Assembly: GCF_001729965.1 (NCBI RefSeq)
Contig: NZ_JRWK01000003.1
Span: forward strand, 62,001-126,000
Reading direction: 5' to 3'
Length of the DNA stretch: 64,000 bases
Origin: Methanosphaera sp. WGK6
Lineage (GTDB): Archaea; Methanobacteriota; Methanobacteria; Methanobacteriales; Methanobacteriaceae
The notes below the pieces were generated by a model. The model was not told the DNA's origin, did no database searches, and was given only the letters and a program-made list of their open reading frames with translations. Each line of letters starts with the position of its first letter. Position 1 is the stretch's first letter. The position numbers and the translations under genes were made by a program. This document shows positions 8,401 to 16,900 of the stretch, piece after piece.

Positions 8401-10858
8401 TTCCGTGAGTACCCATACTTACAATTCCATCAACACTATTTCCTCTAATACCTAAATAATATTGATATAAGTATTTATAGAATGCTATATATTGTTGTGG
8501 TGGTGCAAGTGTATCACTATGATAATCAGTCACTGAATCCCAACCTCTTGCAGGTTGTATTGTTATGAATATATTTCCGAAATATATTCCTGGAATTACA
8601 AGTGAACTTTCATTATAAATCATAGATCCATTACCTAAACCATTTCCCCAACAAGCAACTAATTGTTGTTGGAGATTGGATGGTAATTCATTATACATTT
8701 TTTTAAATTCACTAGCACTGATTAATTGATGATATTTGGTTAAATCAGCTAAATTATCTTCAACATAAGATTCAAGAAGACCTTGAGCCCAATTACCTTT
8801 ATTACCAATATCAATAATTTGTGTGGTTAATTCTTCAGTAGTTGGAATTTCATCCACAGACATACCAATATCATAACCTTCTTCAGCCATTTTCACTAGT
8901 AAATCATGTACACTTGTATATACATCAAGATATGATGCACCAATGTTTGCTTTACCTGGTGGATAATCGTATACGACTATTGCTATTTTTTTATCTGCAT
9001 TTTTTTTCTCTTTAAGATTTGCCCATCCATTTACTAATTGAACATGTTTTTCAATACCTTCTTGAATAATAATTGTTGTACCATCATCATCAACATATGA
9101 TATTGGTAGAGCACCAATTACTCCTTCAAATTGAGGTATTGTTACTTTATATGTCCATTCAGATTGAGGTCCATATTCACTTTCATAACTATACTTACTT
9201 ATACCACTTAGAGCATTAAGAATAGTAATATCTGTATGTTCATAAGTTGTAATAGTAGTGTTAGTTTGCATTTCAGAATATGATGTTGACCATGAATATA
9301 ATGAACTAGCAGCACTAATTCCTCGGGATAAACCATTTTTATCAGTCACTGCAATGTCTAATAATTCAGTCATTGTTGGACTTGTAGTTGCATATTGATA
9401 TAGACAAAATGTTGCTCTTTTTTGTTTTTCAAATTCTTTAATTAAAGCTTCTACTTCATCATTTGTTTGATAATAACTTAAAATAGCAACAAATGGACCT
9501 TTTAAATTTACATTTTTATTGTACCATTGTTCAAATGCTCTTAAAATATCTGTTGGATTTTGATGTTCAAGAATCCATGGATTATAGTAATCAGTCATCC
9601 AGTTTAAACTTCCAGAGCCATCATTATCATAACCAGGATCACTTTCAATCCAATATTTTATTTGAGCACTTGTTGGTGTTGGTACTTTTATGTTAAATCC
9701 AGGATAATAAATACCCCATTGTGGACCACTAAGTAACGGTATATTTCCATTAGTGGTTGGATTTACATTACTTTCTCCAAGTAAGTATAATATATAATCA
9801 AATAAATTTTTCATATTGGTATTAACTATAGTTTCATTTTTTATAGCTTCTGCTTGCCAATATGATCCAACATATGTGTTTTCAACGGAGTATGGATTAC
9901 CTCCAACATAACCCCAACCTAATGATTGTACTAAACTTCCATATATACCAAAAGTATAAGCAATCATTTCATTTTGGGATGCTGGTGAAGTTTTAATTCG
10001 ATCAGTATCCACTCCAAATCCATTACCTAAACTATACATATCTACCAATATGAAATTTGTATAATCTAACATCCATTCATCTGATACATCATATGAACTA
10101 TTTAAATTATAACTTTCAAGGAAATAGACACGATCACTTAATGCTTTCAATGCATCAACTTTATTTTTTTGTCCATCACTTGAACTTCCAGAATATGATA
10201 TTATAGCAATATCTGGGATGAATACATAATCCATAGTTTGAGTACTATTTATTATATGTACGGTTTCATCACCAATAGCATAAGTACCATATTCAAATTC
10301 CATATCATAAATACCTTCAGATAATCCTCTAATAGTATAATTTCCATTAGAATCGGAACGTACAGTATTAAGAAGTTTACCTTTTGTATTGTAAACACGT
10401 ATTGTTGCATTTGCTACACCAATAGCATCTTCTTCTCCTCCAACATAGGAACCTGTTGTTTTATCATAAACACAAGTTACTTTACCTTGGATGTTATATG
10501 TAGAATCAGTAGCTGCCTTTAAAGTAGCAGTCATTGTTTTTAGTATGTTTGAATTTATGTTGGTTTTTATTGTTGTATTATTTTCTTTAGTTTTTGTTGT
10601 TACACTTGACTCATTTTTTGTTGTATATGTCTTTGTTGTATCTGAAACAATGTTTTTAGTATTAGTTAAATTACTTGTTTCAGATGTGGAACTAGTCACA
10701 TCATTTATAGTTTGTTGATCTATTGTGGTTATTCCTGAATCACTAACAGTATCTTCTACTGTGATAGTATCATTGTTTATGTCACTTGCAGTTACTGTTG
10801 TACATATTAAGAGAACAAAGATTATCATACATAATGAAAAGGTCTTAGTTTTCATCAT
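5408..10858 (-). CDS. Secreted, tail-anchored CobN/HmuS-type chelatase homologue
   Basis: A 1816-residue protein. It has a signal peptide (ending near VTASD), a Thr/Ser/Asn-rich linker, a carboxypeptidase-regulatory/SdrD-type beta domain (about residues 125-210), then a long CobN/BchH-type chelatase region whose signature GTHGTLEWLPGR lies near residue 820, followed by YPYIVSNPGEG. Near residue 1590 is ACCHHTCGN, a Cys/His cluster suited to metal binding. A Gly/Ser-rich stalk of ~160 residues leads to one membrane helix and the basic tail RRSAREE. The bulk should therefore sit outside the membrane. Class I chelatases insert or remove metals in tetrapyrroles; the nearest functional parallel is bacterial HmuS, encoded with ExbB-, DUF2149- and DUF2162-type partners, and such partners lie upstream here. 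The start is ATG 10858 or the next ATG (10855), with AAGGAGTT at 10863-10870; an ATG at 10888 lies before that SD. The substrate is unknown. Confidence 0.85.
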   Translation of the reverse strand: MMKTKTFSLCMIIFVLLICTTVTASDINNDTITVEDTVSDSGITTIDQQTINDVTSSTSETSNLTNTKNIVSDTTKTYTTKNESSVTTKTKENNTTIKTNINSNILKTMTATLKAATDSTYNIQGKVTCVYDKTTGSYVGGEEDAIGVANATIRVYNTKGKLLNTVRSDSNGNYTIRGLSEGIYDMEFEYGTYAIGDETVHIINSTQTMDYVFIPDIAIISYSGSSSDGQKNKVDALKALSDRVYFLESYNLNSSYDVSDEWMLDYTNFILVDMYSLGNGFGVDTDRIKTSPASQNEMIAYTFGIYGSLVQSLGWGYVGGNPYSVENTYVGSYWQAEAIKNETIVNTNMKNLFDYILYLLGESNVNPTTNGNIPLLSGPQWGIYYPGFNIKVPTPTSAQIKYWIESDPGYDNDGSGSLNWMTDYYNPWILEHQNPTDILRAFEQWYNKNVNLKGPFVAILSYYQTNDEVEALIKEFEKQKRATFCLYQYATTSPTMTELLDIAVTDKNGLSRGISAASSLYSWSTSYSEMQTNTTITTYEHTDITILNALSGISKYSYESEYGPQSEWTYKVTIPQFEGVIGALPISYVDDDGTTIIIQEGIEKHVQLVNGWANLKEKKNADKKIAIVVYDYPPGKANIGASYLDVYTSVHDLLVKMAEEGYDIGMSVDEIPTTEELTTQIIDIGNKGNWAQGLLESYVEDNLADLTKYHQLISASEFKKMYNELPSNLQQQLVACWGNGLGNGSMIYNESSLVIPGIYFGNIFITIQPARGWDSVTDYHSDTLAPPQQYIAFYKYLYQYYLGIRGNSVDGIVSMGTHGTLEWLPGRTLGLQSSDWPFQLIETPIIYPYIVSNPGEGMTAKERSFAQVITHMTPVTTAATLYGEYSQLENAITQYEENKKVGDSSNIQYYKEVILNITTTNSSFPSPNFLKMSQNIELYWDGIDLNDINLTIISRSNILNLSQSLNKSMLSYYNYTIKSNLPFNEYLEKMYNYTTSEAAFEAWLSTIHETLESMSGDTITYGVHTLGYIWNDTEMIQGITTISSSRTNILQDIMTLYYNIEGDYYKKIKDISFSDYQTAIETTLQNIVTRLVEDTSLENVAQIAAEQNQDKNSSFYNDLVQIKSFIDGVRDNREWKSIMNALSGGYVISGLSGEPSLSDVLPTGRSMYSSDTTKMPSKAAWNSAIESVNQMLIKYMTNLGEDTYPELVGEIIWGTEVLRTEGVSLAQFLYLLGVKPTWDQSGKVNGTEVIPLEELTLTIDGTIYQRPRIDVFATIVSNNPYWLSLLYEATNKVNALNESVNDNYVKKHYTEFNSTYRLFGLNGAKLEGTGVSDLLNNIASWQNSTDGVSYEAATVYESRLSNAWTINSDGQIVVISGQKELFAYLLSNVDLVIQDLDSTWRYLDSDDYTDWFGGLLNAANVHGAIPNTMLLDIRNRNNIISSTISQEVSREVRTTITNPQWLQTMTSSVGGWNQLAQNYENLIKSIFTTQGYEEDENGKAIHRTTSGNSTGLISQELFENTVYVLVYSEYLVADANYKSYSIQSMTGWAMTLAMNNYWKVSNTKLLKDLIQKYVDAANKYGVACCHHTCGNVNLHEWILTTGSSMGVKGLERYSQQYNSATKKGTVLGTGSSGTGSGSGNGNVGDENEGSGGSGTGTDISKESFDAYKDAGKLSGPGAYTTNGQGSSNEKSINQMSGSSSGNGGSDGGNGGSGNGQGNGTGSGSGSGNGDGNGNSTNSGDSALGQASSSSSEGSAGGSAASSGAASATGAVYEVSAKSGGESASSQAEIALGYILAIVLIAMLFFLGFTRRSAREE

Positions 10859-11095
10859 ATATAACTCCTTGAGCAGTGTATTCAACAATTATTTTTTTTC
10901 ATACTTTATTTTATTATGAATAAGAATACACTGGTAATAGTTAAGTTTAATTATATTAATATACTTATGTATTTTTTATTTTTAATAAAATTTATTTGTT
11001 TTTTTTCAAAAAAAGAAGACTATTCATATTTTATTATATAAAATATATGATGATTTGTTTTAAATAAGCGAAAAAAAAATAAAAAAAAGAATTTT

Positions 11096-13663
11096 TTATA
11101 ATTTTATAATTAATGCATTGGTAGTATTGGTTGCTGAATTAGCTTGATTAGAACCGGAATAAGTTAAGGTTATGTTATATGTACCTTCTTTAAGATCATT
11201 ATTTAACCAAGTACTTAATGTAGCAATACCATTTGTGATGGATTGTATTTTAACTAAATTTTCTCCATATTCATCCATATTATAAAGAGTTTTACCATTT
11301 AGTTTAAATACATAATTTCCACTTGTTATTGGTGTTTTAGTAATACTTGTAACAAGCATTGCTTTAAATGTAGTATAACTTCCTGGAAGAGATACTATTT
11401 CATCAATGGTGATTATCGCATTTTGTTTTAGTATATTGAGTGTACTTGTACTTATACTGGATGTATATCTATTATTTTCACCGATAATAATTGTTAAATT
11501 ATTTTCACCACTTCTTAATTGGGATGGTAATGTAATATTTGTTTTTAAAACACCATCAACAATAGTGGTATGAGCAATTGTTTTACCATTTATTTTAATA
11601 GCTACCTTGTTAGTTCCATATAAAATATTACCATTTTCATCAGTTACTATTTCATTAAATTCAATCGTTTCACCACTATTTGCAGTAATATTCTTTAATG
11701 TGAAATTAATGTTAGTTTTTTGAATTTCTAATACTTTTTTAGCTTCACATCTATTATATGATGAATTAGCAAATACTGCAGTTATAGTATAATTCCTTGC
11801 AGCATATCCTTTTAAGGTATATTCAAGTGTTGTAGTTCCATTAATAACATTTAGTTTTATTGGTTTATTGGTTTCATCTTTTAATGTAACACCATTAAGT
11901 TTGAAAACTAATTTACCATTTAATACTTCAGCACTATCGTTATCAGTTACCTTTGCTTTTATTTGGATAGTACTTCCAGTAGATATATTTTCTGGAATTA
12001 TTATAGAAATCACAGCATTTCTTTTCACTGCTGGTTTGGTATTATCTGAAATTATAATATTACTGGAGTTCAAATCAATTATTACAGCATCATTACCTCC
12101 AATATTATTAGCAAGTAATATATTATCTGTTACTATTAAGTTTTTAGTACCTTCAATATTAATTGCTTTAGCGTTATCTCCAGAATCTGTTGTGATAACG
12201 GTGTTTTTAGTTATTGTGGAATTATCTGATTTTTGTTGGATTTGAATACCAATATTTGCAGGTCTAATTTCTTCAACAATCTCATTAATGTACTGGGAAC
12301 TATTTCCTTTAGTTTCAATATTATTATCTTTAACAGTAATATTATTGGAATGAGCTAAACTAATACCCATACTGTAAGCACCATCATTTATAATATTATT
12401 ATTAGTTACATTTGAAACTGATGTTGAGTATATTTCAATACCATATGTAATTGTACTGTTTAATTTTATATTATTGTTCGTTACATTAATTTTGGTTGTA
12501 GGACCAAAACCACCCATAGTGGATGTAATAATTCCAAAAGCCATTGCTTCATTATCTTGATCATATTCTGTTGTATTATAACAATAACAGGTAATATTAT
12601 TTCCACTGATGTATAATTGGTCTGCATTATTTCCTACTTGAATACCATCAGTATATCTTTCACCTGTAGCGTTAAGGATATTATTACTTATTGTAATATT
12701 TTTAAGAGCATCTAATGCATTAACTGCATATAAGAATCTTGATCCAGAAACATTTACTTTATTATTATTTACAATAACATTAGTTCCTTGTTTTACTTCA
12801 ATTCCATCAATTGTACCATAAGAATTTCCAGTACAATTTTTAGATTTAGTAGCAACTACTGTATTGTTTTCAATAAGTACATTAGTTCCACCAAAATTCA
12901 TAATACCTAAAGTACTAGCTAAACCTTTACGATCTCCACCAGTCCAATCAATATCTATATCATGACCTTCAACAATAACAGTATTATTTGCAATAATGAC
13001 ATTATCGCCTAGGTTATTAATACCTTCTGTTACTTGGTTGGTACTACCTTCAATATAACTCATATTATCATCATTAATTATATGTATATAATTATTGATT
13101 ATTGTTACATTTTCACCTTCATTCTTGAAAGCAGTTTCATAACGGGATGTATTAAGAGTAATGTTACTTATAGTACTATTTGATGCATCTTCAATAATGT
13201 ATATATAACCTCCATTGATTATTGCATTATCTCCAGTTAATGTAACACCAAATTTATCTATTATAAATACTTTGTCAGTGAAATTACCACTTAATATGAT
13301 ATTATCATAAGCATTAATATTGGATGTTGTACCTTCATTGTCAAAGTATCTTCTGAAGTTACCATTAGTAACAGTAATTGTATTTGCTGTTTTAAGGTTA
13401 TTTTCTTTTTTACTAGTTTTATTATTTACTACTGAATCTAAATCTATTTTTTTAGTAGTTGTTAGTTGTGTTTTAACTGCATTACTTATACTTGAATCTA
13501 CATTCTTGTCAGTCAAGGAATTACCAGTATCTGAAATAATATTATCAGAACCTGTATTTTGTGTTGAATCATTTGTAACAGTAGTTGCTGTCACAGTACT
13601 AATTCCTATAAATAATACAATTAATGTAGCTACTAAAAGAAAAAGTTTTCTTTTTTCATACAT
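11096..13663 (-). CDS. Adhesin-like surface protein, beta-helix plus Ig-like repeats
   Basis: An 855-residue exported protein. A signal peptide (MYEKRK then a hydrophobic core ending at VTATT) is followed by a Ser/Thr/Asn linker, a right-handed parallel beta-helix region (about residues 95-530, many short NITIxNN-type rungs similar to NosD/pectate-lyase folds) and three Ig-like domains (about 535-855) with the recurring GKLVFKLNG / TYNITLTYSG pattern. No C-terminal membrane helix or known wall-binding domain is visible, so attachment is unexplained. Such adhesin-like proteins are abundant in gut Methanobacteriales and are thought to mediate contact with other cells or host glycans. AAGGACT precedes the ATG. 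It lies between the CobN-like gene and a larger paralogue, all on one strand. Confidence 0.85.
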   Translation of the reverse strand: MYEKRKLFLLVATLIVLFIGISTVTATTVTNDSTQNTGSDNIISDTGNSLTDKNVDSSISNAVKTQLTTTKKIDLDSVVNNKTSKKENNLKTANTITVTNGNFRRYFDNEGTTSNINAYDNIILSGNFTDKVFIIDKFGVTLTGDNAIINGGYIYIIEDASNSTISNITLNTSRYETAFKNEGENVTIINNYIHIINDDNMSYIEGSTNQVTEGINNLGDNVIIANNTVIVEGHDIDIDWTGGDRKGLASTLGIMNFGGTNVLIENNTVVATKSKNCTGNSYGTIDGIEVKQGTNVIVNNNKVNVSGSRFLYAVNALDALKNITISNNILNATGERYTDGIQVGNNADQLYISGNNITCYCYNTTEYDQDNEAMAFGIITSTMGGFGPTTKINVTNNNIKLNSTITYGIEIYSTSVSNVTNNNIINDGAYSMGISLAHSNNITVKDNNIETKGNSSQYINEIVEEIRPANIGIQIQQKSDNSTITKNTVITTDSGDNAKAINIEGTKNLIVTDNILLANNIGGNDAVIIDLNSSNIIISDNTKPAVKRNAVISIIIPENISTGSTIQIKAKVTDNDSAEVLNGKLVFKLNGVTLKDETNKPIKLNVINGTTTLEYTLKGYAARNYTITAVFANSSYNRCEAKKVLEIQKTNINFTLKNITANSGETIEFNEIVTDENGNILYGTNKVAIKINGKTIAHTTIVDGVLKTNITLPSQLRSGENNLTIIIGENNRYTSSISTSTLNILKQNAIITIDEIVSLPGSYTTFKAMLVTSITKTPITSGNYVFKLNGKTLYNMDEYGENLVKIQSITNGIATLSTWLNNDLKEGTYNITLTYSGSNQANSATNTTNALIIKL

Positions 13664-13970
13664 GTAATCAGTCCTTTTATTATTTAATATATAATCAAGT
13701 TATTTCTAAATTAAACAAAAATGTTTTATAATATTTTAAAACTACTTGATTATATAAAATTTATTATATTCTTTTTAAATAATAAAATTTATTATTTTTT
13801 TTGAACATGAATGGAGTAATGTGTAAGAAAAAACATGATTTAAGGGTTATTATAAATTTAAAAAGTTATATGAATTTATTTTTTAATCTATTTAAAATTA
13901 GTTGTTTATTGTTTTTAGTTATTTTTAAAAAAAATTAGAAGAATTTATTAAATTAAATTCTTCCATTTAA
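13664..13970. other. Intergenic region, A/T-rich, no gene seen
   Basis: 307 bases between two adhesin-like genes of the same orientation. It holds the leader of the downstream gene (SD AAGGACT just before 13663) and A runs at 13926-13935 that read as T tracts on the minus strand and may stop the upstream transcript. No reading frame or RNA structure was recognised. Confidence 0.5.
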
Positions 13971-16900
13971 TTATTGGGGGTATGTGTTGTTACCAGTACT
14001 TGCAGTATTTCCTGTAAATGTGTTACTTGAAATTTTCATAGTAGCACTGTTATAAACAGCTCCACCTTTTTGTTTTGCACTATTTTTAGTGAATATATTT
14101 TTGGTAATTGTCGCATTCTTTGCATTGAATATTGCTCCACCGTTACGTGCAGAGTTTCCAGTAAATGTATTATTGTTTACTGTGAAATTACCTATATTAT
14201 ATATTGCTCCACCAGATACACTTGCTACACAATATGTAATTGTATTATTGGTAGTTGTTACGGTATTGTTGGAGTATATTGCTCCTCCATATACTGCTTT
14301 GTTTCCTGTTATTTTATTGGATTTGAGTGTTACTATTCCTTTGTTTGCCACAGCTCCTCCAGTTTGTGATGCGTTGTTATATCGTATTGTATTTTTCTCA
14401 ATAAGTGCAACACCACCATTATATATTGCTCCTCCATATTTTCCACGATTATTTTCAAATGTGTTTGAGGTCATGGTAGCATTTGCATTGTTAAACATTG
14501 CACCACCTAATTGACCAGCAGTGTTTAGTGCAAATTTATTGGATGTTACTGTGATGTTTCTTGCATTATGTACTGCTCCACTCCATTGAGTTGCAGTATT
14601 TGATGTGAAATTATTACTTCTTAAATCCATTACTCCAAAGTTGTAGATTGCTCCACCATTTTTAGTCACATGGTTTGAAATGAAGTCGTTAATAGTAATT
14701 GTATTTACTTTTCCACTTGCATATAGTACACCACCAAATGCTGCACTATTATTGATAAATCTATTAGATTTTAGAGTAACATTTCCTTTACTGTTAATTA
14801 CACCACCAGATTTAGTTGCATTATTATTTGTTACATTGTTACTTGTCATTGTAAGGTTTCCAGCATTGAGAATTACTCCACCATAATTTCCACTGTTTGT
14901 TTTAAATATGGATTGTGTTATTGTCATAATTCCATTATTATATATTGCTCCACCTTGATTTGCATAGTTATTAGTAAATGTAACTTTACTTAATGTTAAT
15001 AGTCCATTATTATATATTGCTCCACCATTACTAGTGTTACCTTTGGTAAATTGAACATTTGTAATGCTTATAGTATAGCCTTTAGCTATGTTTAATAATT
15101 GATTTTTATTTTGTCCATTGAATATTATTGTTTTATTAGTTAAACCTACAATTTTTATTGTTTTTGCAGTTGTTGTTGTAGTGTTAATTACTATTGGTTT
15201 AGTTAGAGAGTATGTGTCTGATTTAGCATTGTTCATGGTTACAAGATTTATAGTTCCACCATTAGCAACAATTGTTAATGCATCAGTTAATGTTGTAGGA
15301 CTATTTGCTGAAAATCCACTTCCTGTTCCATTATGACTTGCATAAATCATTTTAGTTGTTTGATTTCCAGTAAGGATAATTAATCCATTTTTAAATGTTT
15401 TTGAACTACTATTAAATTGATCGTTTCCATAGAAAGTTAATGTTATGTTATTTTTACCTTGTAGTGTTGTTGGTGCTGTAAATGTAAATTTAATTGTTCC
15501 ATTATTGTTTGAGGTTCCAAGAATAATAGTATTATTGGTGTATTTTAGTACTTCACCATTAATTGCAATACTTATATTTCCATTTTTAGTAAAGAAACTA
15601 TTAGTTAAATCACTAACTCTAATTGTAAGAGTTGTACGATTTCCAGTGTATGTATATGTTGTATTATAGTTAATAGAACTTTTTGTTTTCTGCACTGTTA
15701 ATGTATTTGTTGCATTAGATTGTTTCAATGTGTTATTTCCATTATATATCACTACTATGGAGTATTTTTTTGTTGATACAAAGTTAGTTGATACAGTATA
15801 TTTGTATGTAGCAACACCATTTGATACTTTAGCAGTACCTACTGTATCACCATTAATTTTTATGGTTACAGTTCCACTGTTAACTTTTTCTCCATTACTT
15901 GTAGTAACTGTAGCTTTTATTGTAGTTGTATTACCAATTATTCCTGTTGCACTATTTACTGTAGTGGTTGTTGTAGTTTGAACTCCTAATATATTACTTC
16001 CTTCTCCAGAAGAATGATCTTTATTTCCATTATAAATTACATTTATGTCATATACTCCTATATTCATAGTATTTGGTATTTTATAAATGTATGATGCACG
16101 TCCTGTGCTTAATGTTTTAGTAGTTAGTGTTTCTCCATTAACTATGAATGTAACATTTCCTGTTAGTTCAGCATTATATGAATCTGTTACACGAGCTGTA
16201 ATTGTTACATTTTCTCCAGGTAATCCTGTTACTTTTGTAACATTTACAATACTTTCTTGCAGTGTTTTATTAAAGTTTAATGAAGCTGTTCCAGTACTGT
16301 TTTGGAAGTTATTACCGGTTACTGTTGCAATAATTGTGTATCTTGTTGTAGAAAATCCTGTTGTTGAGTTACAGGTTATTGTTGCTTTTCCATTAACTAC
16401 TTTAGCTGTTCCTATTTGAGTTATACCAATTCTAAATGTCACAGTTAGATTTTTTAAATCCGTTCCTGTTGATATTACTGTAGCTGTAAGATTAAATGGT
16501 TTTCCAAGTGTTCCTTGCATTGGATGTACAATTATATTTGTGAAGTATATGAAGTTATTTGTAACTTTATTTGTTTTATGACCGATATATACTGCTTTAT
16601 CACCAGAATATTTTGTAGATTGTAATGAATTTTCAACTACTGTATTATTAATAGCTTGTTCAGTTAGTTTTACTGCATATTCACTTGCATTTGTTTGTAT
16701 TGTGTTTTTTGTGATATTGTTATAGAAACTATTTCTCATAAGCATAATGCCTTCATCACCATAAGGTATTGCATCTGAATGTAATGCTGGAATTATAGTT
16801 CCATAAGGCATTTGTTTTGTTGTAATGGTATTTCCTGTAATTGTATTATATGATGATTGGTATCCTGCAATTCCATAAGGATGTGATGCTTCAGCATATA

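Noticed and set aside
5408-10858. Cytoplasmic magnesium chelatase or cobaltochelatase for biosynthesis
   Set aside because: Signal peptide, Gly/Ser stalk and C-terminal anchor place the domain outside the cell, and no CobS/CobT or BchI/BchD partner is present in the window.
14000-15060. Regular DNA repeats resembling a CRISPR array or tandem satellite
   Set aside because: The periodic GGTGGAGC-like units are codons for GGAIYNNG repeats in the adhesin; spacing and sequence vary and there are no uniform repeats or spacers.
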